A stretch of DNA of 64,000 nt from Paenisporosarcina sp049671445 (GCF_049671445.1 NZ_JBATUX010000118.1:186001-250000), one strand, 5' to 3'; shown: positions 7,905 through 17,078, counted from the first letter of the stretch. Translations and numbers: made by a program. Notes: a model not told the origin generated them from the letters alone.

Positions 7905-8810
7905 CTATGCTTGTTGTTGTATTTGATATAACCTAAACATTCCCGTATCAATTGGTCTTGAAACGAAAGGACTGATAATCGCTACCGCTTCACATAGTAA
8001 GTTCTCATCAATTCCTGTTTGAACTCCCATTGTATGTAGCATATTCACCACATCCTCAGTTGCTACATTGCCTGTAGCTCCCGGTGCAAAAGGACATCCA
8101 CCAAGTCCACCAGCTGATGTATCGAAGCGCGAAACACCTGCTAGTAATGCTGCATAAATATTGGCTAATCCCATTTTTCTTGTATCGTGAAAATGTGCAG
8201 TCAATAAAACATCTGGAATTTCACGTAGTAATAGTGAGAATAAGGTATGACTTTCTTGTGGATTGGCCATGCCAATAGTATCTGCCACGTTCAGTTCATC
8301 AATACCCCAAGATGAGAACTCTTTACAAAGTGATAACGTATCTTCTTCTGCAATCTTTCCTTCATATGGACAATAAAATGCTGTTGATATGCAAGCCCGC
8401 ACGAAGTATCCTTGCTGTTTTAGATTTGTAATAAGCGGTTTTAATTCTGCCATGCTCTGAGCGGTTGTTTTGTTAATGTTTTTCATATTGAAAGAATTAC
8501 TTACCCCTACAAAAACTGCAACACTTTTTGCCCCGACTTGTAATGCTCGTTCCACACCTTTTGAATTGGGTGTCAAGACGAATTGTCTGCCGTGCTTGTG
8601 AGCTCGTTCAACGATGGCAGCTGCATCCGCCATTTGTGGAACCCATTTTGGCGAAACAAAAGAAGTGATTTCCATTTCTTGAATGCCTGATGCTTGAAGT
8701 GCGTGTATAAACTCTAGTTTATGTTCGGTAGAAACCTCATTTTTTTCATTCTGTAAGCCATCACGTGGACCTACCTCGATAATTGTCACATTGTTTGGTA
8801 AACTAAACAT
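7905..8810 (-). CDS. Hydroxymethylglutaryl-CoA lyase
   Basis: 301 residues, the usual length. Splits HMG-CoA into acetoacetate and acetyl-CoA at the end of leucine catabolism. The HMGL-like TIM barrel shows the N-terminal VEVGPRDGLQNE-type block (here IIEVGPRDGLQNE), HFHDTRKMGL metal-site histidines, and the catalytic cysteine loop GGCPFAPGATGN. GGAGGGATGAT precedes the ATG. It is divergent from the acetyl-CoA acetyltransferase gene, which could process the acetoacetyl-CoA that follows. Confidence 0.93.
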   Translation of the reverse strand: MFSLPNNVTIIEVGPRDGLQNEKNEVSTEHKLEFIHALQASGIQEMEITSFVSPKWVPQMADAAAIVERAHKHGRQFVLTPNSKGVERALQVGAKSVAVFVGVSNSFNMKNINKTTAQSMAELKPLITNLKQQGYFVRACISTAFYCPYEGKIAEEDTLSLCKEFSSWGIDELNVADTIGMANPQESHTLFSLLLREIPDVLLTAHFHDTRKMGLANIYAALLAGVSRFDTSAGGLGGCPFAPGATGNVATEDVVNMLHTMGVQTGIDENLLCEAVAIISPFVSRPIDTGMFRLYQIQQQA

Positions 8811-8892
8811 ATCATCCCTCCTTCATTCTATTGTAATGATGATATAGGGGTGCTAGCAAATATATTTTCATATCGGATTAGGGGGAGTTACA

Positions 8893-10080
8893 TTGTCAAC
8901 AAGAGAAGTAGTTGTTGTGAGTGCTGTTCGTACAGCAATAGGTTCATTTCAAGGGTCATTAAAAGACGTGCCTGCAACAAAGTTAGGTGCGCTTGTCATA
9001 AAAGAGGCATTAATAAAAGCAGGTCTAGAACCAAATCAAGTAAGTGAAGTTATTATGGGGAATGTATTACAAGCAGGACTTGGTCAAAACCCTGCACGTC
9101 AAGCAGCAATTTTTGCAGGTCTTCCTGAAACGATTCCATCAATGACAATTAACAAAGTGTGTGGATCTGGATTGAAAGCGGTTCATTTAGCTACACAAGC
9201 TATCCTTGCTGGAGATGCTGATATCGTTGTAGCGGGTGGATTTGAAAATATGAGTCAAGCACCTTACTTATTAAAGAATGCCCGTGAAGGATATCGAATG
9301 GGCGATCAAAAAGTAGTAGATAGCATGGTTTCTGACGGCTTATGGTGTGCGTTTAATGACTATCATATGGGACAAACAGCAGAAAATTTATGTGATCGTT
9401 ACGAAATTTCTCGTGAGCAGCAAGATGAATTCGCAGCTCGTTCTCAGGAGCGTGCAGTTCAAGCAATTGATGCAGGGAAATTTAAAGAGGAAATTGTTGC
9501 TGTAGAAATTCCACAGCGAAAAGGGGATCCGATTGTTTTTGATACTGACGAATACCCAAAACGTGGCACGACTGCAGATAAATTAGGCAAGTTGCGTCCA
9601 GCTTTCAAAAAAGAAGGAAGCGTTACAGCTGGAAATGCATCAGGGATAAACGACGGTGCAGCAGCTGTTGTTGTAATGTCTAGAGAAAAAGCAGATGAGT
9701 TAGGTTTAACTCCAATGGCTACGATTGTTGCAAATGCATCTGCAGGTGTTGATCCATCAGTAATGGGAATTGGTCCTGTTCAAGCTGTTAAAAATGTTTT
9801 TGCAAAATCAGGACTTTCAATGGAAGATATCGACTTAGTAGAAGCAAATGAAGCTTTTGCAGCTCAATCGATTGCAGTGGACCGTGAACTAACTTTCAAT
9901 CATGATAAATTAAATGTGAATGGTGGAGCTATTGCATTAGGGCATCCAATCGGAGCCAGTGGTGCACGTATTTTCGTATCATTACTACATGAAATGGCTA
10001 AGCAAGATGCAAAAACAGGTTTAGCAACTTTATGTATTGGTGGCGGACAAGGTGTCGCTACAATCGTTAAAAGAGCATAG
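8893..10080 (+). CDS. Acetyl-CoA C-acetyltransferase (thiolase)
   Basis: 395 residues. Condenses or cleaves acetoacetyl-CoA. Thiolase hallmarks are present in order: MTINKVCGSGLKAVHLA with the nucleophile Cys near residue 88, NEAFAAQS, GGAIALGHPIGASGAR with the catalytic His, and CIGGGQGVA with the second Cys. The start is TTG after AGGGGGAG. It is followed 17 bp later by the yqkC-like gene. Nearby HMG-CoA lyase suggests a shared role in acyl-CoA or leucine breakdown. Confidence 0.95.
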   Translation: MSTREVVVVSAVRTAIGSFQGSLKDVPATKLGALVIKEALIKAGLEPNQVSEVIMGNVLQAGLGQNPARQAAIFAGLPETIPSMTINKVCGSGLKAVHLATQAILAGDADIVVAGGFENMSQAPYLLKNAREGYRMGDQKVVDSMVSDGLWCAFNDYHMGQTAENLCDRYEISREQQDEFAARSQERAVQAIDAGKFKEEIVAVEIPQRKGDPIVFDTDEYPKRGTTADKLGKLRPAFKKEGSVTAGNASGINDGAAAVVVMSREKADELGLTPMATIVANASAGVDPSVMGIGPVQAVKNVFAKSGLSMEDIDLVEANEAFAAQSIAVDRELTFNHDKLNVNGGAIALGHPIGASGARIFVSLLHEMAKQDAKTGLATLCIGGGQGVATIVKRA

Positions 10081-10097
10081 GTAGAAGGTGAATAGAG

Positions 10098-10352
10098 ATG
10101 GCGAAAAAGAAACAACAAGGTCGTAAACAACCTGAACGCTCTGATAGAGAGCAAGGGAACACATTAGCTGACCAACTTCAAAATGACGTAGTAGAAAAAT
10201 TAAAACTAGCAAAAAAACAGCTACAAGATGTTGAGCGTCTTCAAGAAGAAGAACACCAAGCCCAAGCAGAATTCGACAGGAAACAAAAAGAAAAGAATAA
10301 ATCATTTGCCGAATTGCTAGATGAGTATGATATGAAAGGCAATAAATTTTAA
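10098..10352 (+). CDS. yqkC: DUF3886 protein, YqkC-like
   Basis: 84 residues, highly charged, predicted coiled coil (about residues 25-70), no Cys and no membrane segment. The start MAKKKQQGRKQPE and end KNKSFAELLDEYDMKGNKF match YqkC of B. subtilis in pattern and length. It lies directly behind the thiolase gene and ahead of a terminator. Role unknown. Confidence 0.8.
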   Translation: MAKKKQQGRKQPERSDREQGNTLADQLQNDVVEKLKLAKKQLQDVERLQEEEHQAQAEFDRKQKEKNKSFAELLDEYDMKGNKF

Positions 10353-10356
10353 TCTT

Positions 10357-10396
10357 AAAGCGCCAAAGAGTTTTTATACTCTTGGGCGCTTTTTTA
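10357..10396 (+). terminator. Terminator after yqkC
   Basis: AAAGCGCC(A)AAGAG / CTCTTGGGCGCTTT stem followed by T-run. Confidence 0.8.
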
Positions 10397-10436
10397 AAAG
10401 ATAAGTATATAATTTTAGTTCCATAAATCCAGTGTT

Positions 10437-10630
10437 TCAGGTGTTTTTGGACAACAAGATTGATTCAGCAATATCTTTGCGACGAGTAACCGCAGGAGCA
10501 GATGTTTTGGCAGTGACGAGGAGACTGAAGCCATGCCCGCGAAAAGCGTCCACCGTAGCGGAAATCAACAGATAACAATGGTTACTCTTCTTAAAAGGGA
10601 CGGGCGGACTTTGCCCGGTTTTTCTTAAAT
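10437..10630 (+). repeat. GC-rich dispersed intergenic repeat, copy 1
   Basis: A stretch clearly richer in G+C than the flanking DNA, non-coding. Bases 10524-10548 match the reverse complement of 46554-46578 at 20 of 25 positions. The text (GAAGCCATGCCCGCG) recalls repeats I have seen between genes in Bacillales genomes. It ends in a small GGGC/GCCC hairpin followed by T-run at about 10600-10625. Confidence 0.55.
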
Positions 10631-10639
10631 GAGAATACC

Positions 10640-10734
10640 CGAGTGACGACAACTAATGTAATATTATCGCAACTTTTATAGGTAACGTCGTAACTTTTCA
10701 CGTTATTGTCGCAACTATCCAATTCCCTCCTAAT
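10640..10734 (-). repeat. 20-bp-period tandem repeat element, copy A
   Basis: On the minus strand the element opens with the head ATTAGGAG, three variable bases, ATTGGATAGTTGC (10734-10711). It continues as four diverged units beginning AGTT at 10716, 10695, 10674 and 10654, spaced 20-21 bp. It lies downstream of the aldo/keto reductase gene on the same strand, 14 bp beyond its terminator. This is the most degenerate of the three copies. Confidence 0.75.
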
Positions 10735-10748
10735 TTTTAGTCATAACA

Positions 10749-10784
10749 AAAGACCTGATTCGTCAAAACGCGAATCAGGTCTTT
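10749..10784. terminator. Terminator of the aldo/keto reductase gene
   Basis: AAAGACCTGATTCG (10749-10762) pairs perfectly with CGAATCAGGTCTTT (10771-10784). Nearly the same stem recurs after ribU at 37162-37204, in both cases next to a 20-bp repeat element. Confidence 0.8.
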
Positions 10785-10796
10785 CGAAGTCATCTC

Positions 10797-11699
10797 TTAT
10801 ATCCGATGTCCGGTGTATCGATCTTCTCTTAGTAATTGCTTTACTTGTTCTAGCCTATTAGAAGAAACCGATTGATGATATGCACGCATGGTGCTAATTA
10901 TTTGGTCTTGTGAACTAGCTCCGGCTAATATAGCAGATACTTGTTTATGTTGTAAAACAAACGCTAGAGCAATACTAGTCAAATCATCTACACTTTGATC
11001 TAGTTTTGATACTGTGTCAATTAACGTTTCTTTGCTATATTCTCCGTATCCCTTTGAATGTTCCACACGTTTCATTGCTTCTGCAGTAAGCATCCCTTTT
11101 GCGAGTGAACCGCGTGTAACAACAGAGGAGTTATGGCTTTCAATAAGTTCGAACCATTCTTCTGGTCTGCGGTCTAACATACTATATTGCATCATCACCG
11201 AACACGCTTCGCTATTTGATAAGAAACGGTCAATAACATTTGGGCGAATGGAGGAAATTCCGTACGCACGAATAATTCCTTCTTTTTTCAAAGATTCAAA
11301 AGCATCGACGGCTTCTTCCAAATTGTCTTCTATAGTCCCTCCGTGAAGTTGATATAAATCTAGATAATCTGTTTGTAGGCGGACTAAACTTTCTTTTACT
11401 TGAGTCGTAATATATGATTTCGACGAATCCCAAACCCAACCGGAGCCATCCTCATTCCACTTGTTTCCTACCTTTGTCGCAAGGAAGATATCTTGTCGTT
11501 TGTCTTTTAATGCATGACCCACTACTTCTTCATTTTGTCCTTTATCATATAAATCAGCTGTATCAAAATAGCTAATACCATGGTCGATAGCAGCATCAAC
11601 AATTTTTTTAGCTTCTTGCTTGTTTGGGGGAAGAGACATACACCCTAGTCCGATTTCTGAAACAAATAGCCCGCTCTGTCCTAGTTCACGTTTTTTCAT
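10797..11699 (-). CDS. Aldo/keto reductase, YqkF type
   Basis: 300 residues. NADPH-dependent oxidoreductase with a TIM-barrel fold. The catalytic tetrad is visible: Asp and Tyr in YFDTADLYDKGQNEE, Lys in FLATKVGNKW, and His in LYQLHGGTIEDN. The syntenic position before nudF and the wording match B. subtilis YqkF. The physiological substrate is unknown. AGGAGG precedes the ATG. Confidence 0.9.
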   Translation of the reverse strand: MKKRELGQSGLFVSEIGLGCMSLPPNKQEAKKIVDAAIDHGISYFDTADLYDKGQNEEVVGHALKDKRQDIFLATKVGNKWNEDGSGWVWDSSKSYITTQVKESLVRLQTDYLDLYQLHGGTIEDNLEEAVDAFESLKKEGIIRAYGISSIRPNVIDRFLSNSEACSVMMQYSMLDRRPEEWFELIESHNSSVVTRGSLAKGMLTAEAMKRVEHSKGYGEYSKETLIDTVSKLDQSVDDLTSIALAFVLQHKQVSAILAGASSQDQIISTMRAYHQSVSSNRLEQVKQLLREDRYTGHRI

Positions 11700-11769
11700 C
11701 AGTCAGCCTCCTCATTTCATTCATGGTACAATTATGGATGAAAATAAACAAATGGAAAGAGTGGTATAC

Positions 11770-12318
11770 ATGAAAAAATATGAAGAAAAATCCATATCTT
11801 CTACTCCTATATATGATGGCAAAGTCATTTCGCTTAGAGTAGATGAAGTAACTTTGCCGAACGGTAAAACATCAAAAAGAGAATTAATCAAACACCCTGG
11901 TGCGGTGGCTATTATACCAATTACTGCACAAGGGAAAATCGTATTTGTCGAACAATACCGAAAAGCACTAGAACGGTCTCTCATTGAAACCCCAGCAGGT
12001 AAACTAGAGCCAGGTGAAGAACCTGCTGTTACAGCAAGAAGAGAGCTGGAAGAAGAAACAGGCTATTGTTGTGAAAAATTAACCCATATACAAACGTTTG
12101 CTACTTCACCGGGTTTTGCAGATGAAATCATTCATGTCTATGTTGCAGAAGGGCTTTCTAAAGTTGAAAATCCTGCGGCACTCGATGAAGATGAATTTGT
12201 TGAAATCATTGAAGCAACTGTTGAAGAGGCAGAAGAAATGATGAAAAATGGACAAATATTTGATGCGAAAACAGCTTATAGTGTTTTATGGGCAAAAGAA
12301 TATTTACAAAAAGGATGA
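11770..12318 (+). CDS. nudF: ADP-ribose pyrophosphatase (Nudix hydrolase)
   Basis: 182 residues. Hydrolyses ADP-ribose to AMP and ribose 5-phosphate. The Nudix box is present (GKLEPGEEPAVTARRELEEETG), preceded by VEQYRKALERSLIETPAG, typical of the ADP-ribose subgroup. The frame stays open into the divergent gene, but the conserved N-terminus begins at the ATG 11770; a GTG at 11761 in the same frame is an alternative. Position after yqkF as in B. subtilis. Confidence 0.93.
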   Translation: MKKYEEKSISSTPIYDGKVISLRVDEVTLPNGKTSKRELIKHPGAVAIIPITAQGKIVFVEQYRKALERSLIETPAGKLEPGEEPAVTARRELEEETGYCCEKLTHIQTFATSPGFADEIIHVYVAEGLSKVENPAALDEDEFVEIIEATVEEAEEMMKNGQIFDAKTAYSVLWAKEYLQKG

Positions 12319-12369
12319 ATGGATGATACTAGGACACGCATAAGCTAATCTATGAAAGGTAGGTGGCGA

Positions 12370-12888
12370 ATGTTGACTCGGTCATTCCCATTATTATTTT
12401 TACTAGGTTTACTTGTTGTCGGATACTTAGGTGGATTGTGGTTGTATTCAAAAATGCCTTATGATCAAGTTGAAAAAGTCATCAATTGGCTCGACCCTAG
12501 ACTATTAAACGATTATGTTCCTAATGGATTCGATTCCATTCTCCCGCAACTCGTTACTATATTGTTGTTTCTTCTGTTCGCGACACATCTAATTCTGAAA
12601 TATATGATTCTATTAATCGGGACTATGCGAGCGGTCTTTTGGGGAATATCTTCAGGATATTTAATTGCACAAGAAACGGAATTTTGGGCATATGCTCTTT
12701 GGTGGTTCCCTTTCCAATTAATTTATTGCTCTTTACTATTACTTATTGGATTTTTGCTCGTTCCACCACCATCCTCTCAGCATCTGGTTAAAAATCGGAG
12801 TTTTAAAGGAATAGGAATACTAAGCATCGTTTATATTGTGCTAACCGGACTTGAATTATTTGTCCTTCCATACATTCATGGTTTATAA
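12370..12888 (+). CDS. SpoIIM-family membrane protein (putative stage II sporulation protein M)
   Basis: 172 residues with about four to five hydrophobic segments and no catalytic motif. SpoIIM with SpoIID and SpoIIP remodels peptidoglycan during forespore engulfment. Assignment rests on position (between nudF and fur, where B. subtilis has spoIIM), length, hydropathy and a weak match in the third and fourth helices. Sequence identity is low, so the family call is tentative. The ATG at 12370 follows AGGTAGGTGG; an in-frame ATG at 12352 lies upstream of that site. Confidence 0.6.
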   Translation: MLTRSFPLLFLLGLLVVGYLGGLWLYSKMPYDQVEKVINWLDPRLLNDYVPNGFDSILPQLVTILLFLLFATHLILKYMILLIGTMRAVFWGISSGYLIAQETEFWAYALWWFPFQLIYCSLLLLIGFLLVPPPSSQHLVKNRSFKGIGILSIVYIVLTGLELFVLPYIHGL

Positions 12889-12899
12889 TCGGTACTAGA

Positions 12900-12914
12900 T
12901 TATAATAATTATTA
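12900..12914. promoter_or_regulatory. PerR-type box upstream of fur
   Basis: TTATAATAATTATTA differs from the PerR box TTATAATNATTATAA at one fixed position. It ends 20 bp upstream of the fur -35. PerR control of fur is known in B. subtilis. Confidence 0.6.
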
Positions 12915-12933
12915 AGTGGTGAATTTCTCTATC

Positions 12934-12963
12934 TTGTAAAGAGAAAGGCCCTTTTGGTATAAT
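12934..12963 (+). promoter_or_regulatory. fur sigma-A promoter
   Basis: TTGTAA (12934-12939), 18-bp spacer, TATAAT (12958-12963), then 24 bp to the ATG. Confidence 0.65.
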
Positions 12964-12987
12964 GAAAGAAGTTTGGGGGGGCGTCAC

Positions 12988-13452
12988 ATGGAGAGCCGTA
13001 TTGATCGGATAAAAAAGCAGCTTCATGGTGCGAGCTATAAACTGACGCCACAACGTGAAGCGACAGTTAGAGTGCTACTTGAAAACGAAGAAGATCATTT
13101 GAGTGCAGAAGATGTGTACCTTCTTGTTAAAAACAAAGCACCTGATATTGGACTTGCAACAGTGTATCGTACACTGGAACTGCTTACAGAACTAAAAGTA
13201 GTTGATAAAATTAACTTTGGAGACGGTGTTTCACGTTACGATTTGCGTCAAGAAGGAGCAGCACACTTCCATCACCATCTCGTATGTATTGAATGTGGAG
13301 CCGTAGATGAAATCCAAGAAGATTTGCTTGAGGATGTAGAAATAATCGTTGAAAAAAGGTGGAATTTCCAAATCAAAGACCACCGCTTAACATTCCATGG
13401 AATCTGTTGGAGATGTCATGATAAGGATGATGAAAATGAATCGTCTGAATGA
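12988..13452 (+). CDS. fur: Ferric uptake regulator Fur
   Basis: 154 residues. Iron-dependent repressor of siderophore and iron-transport genes. The N-terminal winged helix includes YKLTPQREATVRVL and IGLATVYRTLELL. The metal sites are visible as HFHHHLVCIECG and a C-terminal CWRC pair that would bind structural zinc. This pattern and the place before xerD fit Fur rather than PerR or Zur. The ATG at 12988 follows a GGGGGGG run; upstream TTG 12973 is inside that region. A PerR-like box and sigma-A promoter precede it. Confidence 0.92.
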   Translation: MESRIDRIKKQLHGASYKLTPQREATVRVLLENEEDHLSAEDVYLLVKNKAPDIGLATVYRTLELLTELKVVDKINFGDGVSRYDLRQEGAAHFHHHLVCIECGAVDEIQEDLLEDVEIIVEKRWNFQIKDHRLTFHGICWRCHDKDDENESSE

Positions 13453-13466
13453 ACATAGACAACCAA

Positions 13467-13496
13467 CAAAAGGATAGCAGATTGCTATCCTTTTTT
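13467..13496. terminator. Terminator after fur
   Basis: AAAAGGATAGCA / TGCTATCCTTTT stem with three-base loop. Confidence 0.85.
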
Positions 13497-13575
13497 ATTT
13501 GCACTTGAAACAAAAAGTATGCGATAGAATTCAGAATTACCAATATTGAAGAAGTGTTTAAAGGAGGGTTTTACT

Positions 13576-14478
13576 ATGATAGAAATGAAAGACGCAGTCG
13601 CAGATTATCTCCATTTTTTAAGGGTCGAGCGACAATTATCCATTAACACATTAACTTCGTATGAAAGAGATCTTCAAGTATACATAAAGGATTTATCAAA
13701 AGTTCAACAAATAACTTCATTGAATGAGGTTGAACGAATTCATATTCTTTCCCACTTACAGTCATTGAAAACTAAAGGGAATTCTTCTCGCTCTTTAGCA
13801 CGTCATATTTCATCGATTCGCTCGTTTCATCAATTTCTATTACGCGAGAAAGTGTCAAACACCGATCCAACTGTGCATTTAGAAATGCCACAAATGGATC
13901 GAACGCTTCCGAAAATTTTATCGATTGAAGAAGTGGAGGAATTGATTGCTGCACCCAATATAGCAAAACCTCAAGGATTAAGAGACCGGGCGTTGTTAGA
14001 AATACTATACGCAACCGGCATGCGAATCAGTGAGTGTATTTCTTTGAATATGGATGATTTGCACTTAACCATGGGATTTGTTAGATGCTTCGGTAAAGGC
14101 GGAAAAGAAAGAATTATTCCATTAGGCTCAACAGCTTTAGCTGCTTGTACCGAATATTTAAAAGAAGGTCGCCCAAAATTGATTAAGCCTACTCATCGCA
14201 CGGATGTAATATTTGTTAATCAACGAGGAAAAGGTTTAACAAGGCAGGGTGTTTGGAAACTAATGAAAGAACATGCAATGAAAGCGGGAATTCAAAATGA
14301 AATAACGCCACATACATTGCGACATTCATTTGCCACCCATTTAATAGAAAATGGGGCGGATTTACGAGCAGTCCAAGAAATGCTAGGTCATGCAGATATA
14401 TCAACAACTCAAATTTATACGCATGTAAGCAAGACACGATTAAAAGATGTCTATAAACAATTTCATCCTCGTGCATAA
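13576..14478 (+). CDS. xerD: Tyrosine recombinase XerD
   Basis: 300 residues. Resolves chromosome dimers at dif together with XerC/CodV. It has an N-terminal SAM-like core-binding domain (1-90). The catalytic domain carries the conserved Arg in LYATGMRISE, a Lys in GKGGKERI, HTLRHSFATH (HxxR), a His in LGHADISTTQIY, and the nucleophile Tyr in IYTHVS. AAAGGAGGG precedes ATG 13576; the upstream ATG 13546 has none. Located after fur as B. subtilis ripX. A weak hairpin follows. Confidence 0.95.
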   Translation: MIEMKDAVADYLHFLRVERQLSINTLTSYERDLQVYIKDLSKVQQITSLNEVERIHILSHLQSLKTKGNSSRSLARHISSIRSFHQFLLREKVSNTDPTVHLEMPQMDRTLPKILSIEEVEELIAAPNIAKPQGLRDRALLEILYATGMRISECISLNMDDLHLTMGFVRCFGKGGKERIIPLGSTALAACTEYLKEGRPKLIKPTHRTDVIFVNQRGKGLTRQGVWKLMKEHAMKAGIQNEITPHTLRHSFATHLIENGADLRAVQEMLGHADISTTQIYTHVSKTRLKDVYKQFHPRA

Positions 14479-14488
14479 TTTTTTATAA

Positions 14489-14515
14489 ACATGTCAGATG
14501 TCTGACGTGTATTTT
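14489..14515 (+). terminator. Terminator after xerD
   Basis: ACATGTCAGA / TCTGACGTGT stem followed by ATTTTT. Confidence 0.6.
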
Positions 14516-14562
14516 TACCAAACTTTTGATAAGATACAGGTAGAAGTTGAAGGAGGATATGT

Positions 14563-15747
14563 ATGTCAAACAAATCATTTAAACGTATTCACTTAGTCGT
14601 AATGGATTCAGTAGGAATTGGCGAAGCTCCAGATGCCAAAGCTTTCGGAGACGAAGGTTCTGATACATTAGGTCATATTGCAGAAAAAATGAATGGCCTT
14701 AACATGCCTAACCTTGAGAAAATGGGGCTTTCAAACATTCGTCCATTCCAAGGCATACAACCTGTTGATGTTCCTTCATCCCACTACGGGAAAATGCAAG
14801 AAGCATCTGTAGGCAAAGATACAATGACTGGTCACTGGGAAATCATGGGCCTTAATATCACAAAACCATTTAAAGTGTATCCAGACGGATTCCCTGATGA
14901 ATTAATTAAAGCGTTAGAAGAAAAAACGGGACGTACAGTCATTGGCAATAAACCAGCTAGTGGAACTGAAATATTAGATGAGCTAGGACAAGAGCATATG
15001 GAAACGGGAGCAATAATCGTCTATACTTCTGCTGACCCTGTCTTGCAAATTGCAGCGCACGAAGAAATTATTCCTCTAGAAGAGTTATATTCTATTTGTG
15101 AAATTGCACGTGAATTAACATTAGATTCAGAATATTTAGTAGGACGTGTAATTGCACGCCCATTTAAAGGTCAACCTGGAGCTTTCAAACGCACAACCAA
15201 TCGTCATGACTATGCGTTAAAACCTTTTGAACGAACTGTGATGAACGAATTAAAAGACGCAAATTATGATGTAATAGCAATCGGCAAAATCTCGGATATT
15301 TTTAATAACGAAGGCGTAACTGAATCTTTACGTACAGTAGACAATATGGACGGTATGGATAAGTTAGCACAAGTTGTTAATAAAGATTTCCACGGGATTA
15401 GCTTCCTAAACCTTGTTGATTTTGACGCTTTATATGGTCATCGTCGTGATCCAATTGGATACGGCGAAGCTTTAGAAGCATTTGACGCTCGTATGCCAGA
15501 AGTATTAAACGCATTAACAAATGAAGATTTATTGATTATTACAGCGGATCATGGAAATGACCCAACTTTCCCAGGCTCAGATCATACACGAGAATATGTA
15601 CCATTATTAGCTTATTCACCACGTTTTGCAGAAGGTAAAGAACTTCCTCTAAGTGAAACATTTGCTGATATAGGCGCAACAATTGCAGAAAACTTTAACG
15701 TACCAATGCCGAAATTTGGTCGCAGTTTTCTTGCTCATTTAAACTAA
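14563..15747 (+). CDS. deoB: Phosphopentomutase
   Basis: 394 residues. Interconverts ribose or deoxyribose 1- and 5-phosphates in nucleoside salvage. An alkaline-phosphatase superfamily metalloenzyme: MDSVGIGEAPDA holds the first metal Asp, GKDTMTGHWEIMG carries the phosphorylated Thr, and FDALYGHRRDP, TADHGNDPT and GSDHTREYVP supply metal ligands. AAGGAGGA precedes the ATG. It forms an operon with pdp 17 bp downstream. Confidence 0.96.
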   Translation: MSNKSFKRIHLVVMDSVGIGEAPDAKAFGDEGSDTLGHIAEKMNGLNMPNLEKMGLSNIRPFQGIQPVDVPSSHYGKMQEASVGKDTMTGHWEIMGLNITKPFKVYPDGFPDELIKALEEKTGRTVIGNKPASGTEILDELGQEHMETGAIIVYTSADPVLQIAAHEEIIPLEELYSICEIARELTLDSEYLVGRVIARPFKGQPGAFKRTTNRHDYALKPFERTVMNELKDANYDVIAIGKISDIFNNEGVTESLRTVDNMDGMDKLAQVVNKDFHGISFLNLVDFDALYGHRRDPIGYGEALEAFDARMPEVLNALTNEDLLIITADHGNDPTFPGSDHTREYVPLLAYSPRFAEGKELPLSETFADIGATIAENFNVPMPKFGRSFLAHLN

Positions 15748-15764
15748 AGGATAGGTGAACATTC

Positions 15765-17069
15765 ATGAGAATGGTCGATTTAATAGAAAAAAAACGTGAT
15801 GGAAAAGAACTAACATCACAAGAAATTAATTTCTTCATTGAAAAATATACAAATGGAAACATCCCTGATTATCAAGTAAGTGCTTTATTAATGGCAATCT
15901 ACTTCCAAGACATGACAGACCGTGAACGTGCAGATTTAACTTTAGCTATGGTAGAGTCAGGTGATCAAATCGATTTATCTGGTATCGAAGGAATCAAGGT
16001 AGACAAACATTCAACTGGTGGCGTTGGCGATACAACAACACTTGTCCTTGGACCTTTAGTGGCAGCTTGTGGAGTGCCTGTTGCAAAAATGAGTGGCCGA
16101 GGTTTAGGACATACTGGCGGGACGATTGATAAATTAGAAGCAATCGATGGATTCCATGTTGAGTTAACAACAGAACAATTCACAAAACAAGTAAATGAAT
16201 TAAAATTAGCGGTAATTGGTCAAAGTGGAAATTTAACACCTGCTGATAAGAAACTTTATGCACTTCGTGACGTTACAGGAACTGTCAATAGCATTCCGTT
16301 AATAGCAAGTTCAATTATGAGTAAAAAAATCGCTGCAGGTGCAGATGCCATTGTATTAGATGTTAAGACGGGCGAAGGCGCATTCATGAAGACAGTTGAA
16401 GACGCACGTTCACTTGCACGTGCAATGGTTCAAATCGGCAACAACGTAGGACGCCAAACAATGGCGATTATTTCTGATATGAGCCAACCATTAGGTTTTG
16501 CGATTGGGAACTCATTAGAAGTCAAGGAAGCAATTGATACACTTCGTGGTAAAGGTCCAGCAGACTTAACTGAACTGTGCTTAGTTTTAGGAAGCCAAAT
16601 GGTTGTAGTTGGTGGAAAAGCGAAGGATCTAGATGAAGCTCGTGCTATGCTTCTTGAAGTAATTGAAAATGGTTCAGCGATTGAAATATTAAAAGGTTTC
16701 ATTGAAGGTCAAGGTGGTAATCCAGCAGTAGTAGATTCTCCAGAGTTATTACCACAAGCTCAATTCACATTTGAAGTTCCTGCAAAAGAAAGCGGCTATG
16801 TATCGTTCATAGAAGCAGATGAAGTAGGGACTGCTGCGATGTTGCTAGGTGCAGGACGTGCTACCAAAGAATCGGAAATCGATCTAGCGGTAGGAATTGT
16901 TCTTCATAAGAAAGTAGGCGACGCAGTTAAAGAAGGCGAGTCACTTGCAACAATCCATGCGAATACTGAGAATGTTGATAACGTATTAACCATTCTTTAC
17001 AAATATATTGAGTTCTCTAAAGATCCAACAACAGCACCAAACTTGATTGAAGAAATCATTACTGAATAG
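15765..17069 (+). CDS. pdp: Pyrimidine-nucleoside phosphorylase
   Basis: 434 residues. Cleaves uridine, deoxyuridine or thymidine with phosphate, giving sugar 1-phosphate for DeoB. The thymidine-phosphorylase signature SGRGLGHTGGTIDKLE is present, plus KHSTGGVGDTT for phosphate and GEGAFMKT. In B. subtilis the gene after drm is the purine enzyme pupG and pdp lies elsewhere, so the operon content differs here. It ends in a terminator. Confidence 0.95.
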   Translation: MRMVDLIEKKRDGKELTSQEINFFIEKYTNGNIPDYQVSALLMAIYFQDMTDRERADLTLAMVESGDQIDLSGIEGIKVDKHSTGGVGDTTTLVLGPLVAACGVPVAKMSGRGLGHTGGTIDKLEAIDGFHVELTTEQFTKQVNELKLAVIGQSGNLTPADKKLYALRDVTGTVNSIPLIASSIMSKKIAAGADAIVLDVKTGEGAFMKTVEDARSLARAMVQIGNNVGRQTMAIISDMSQPLGFAIGNSLEVKEAIDTLRGKGPADLTELCLVLGSQMVVVGGKAKDLDEARAMLLEVIENGSAIEILKGFIEGQGGNPAVVDSPELLPQAQFTFEVPAKESGYVSFIEADEVGTAAMLLGAGRATKESEIDLAVGIVLHKKVGDAVKEGESLATIHANTENVDNVLTILYKYIEFSKDPTTAPNLIEEIITE

Positions 17070-17078
17070 AGTAAAGAA

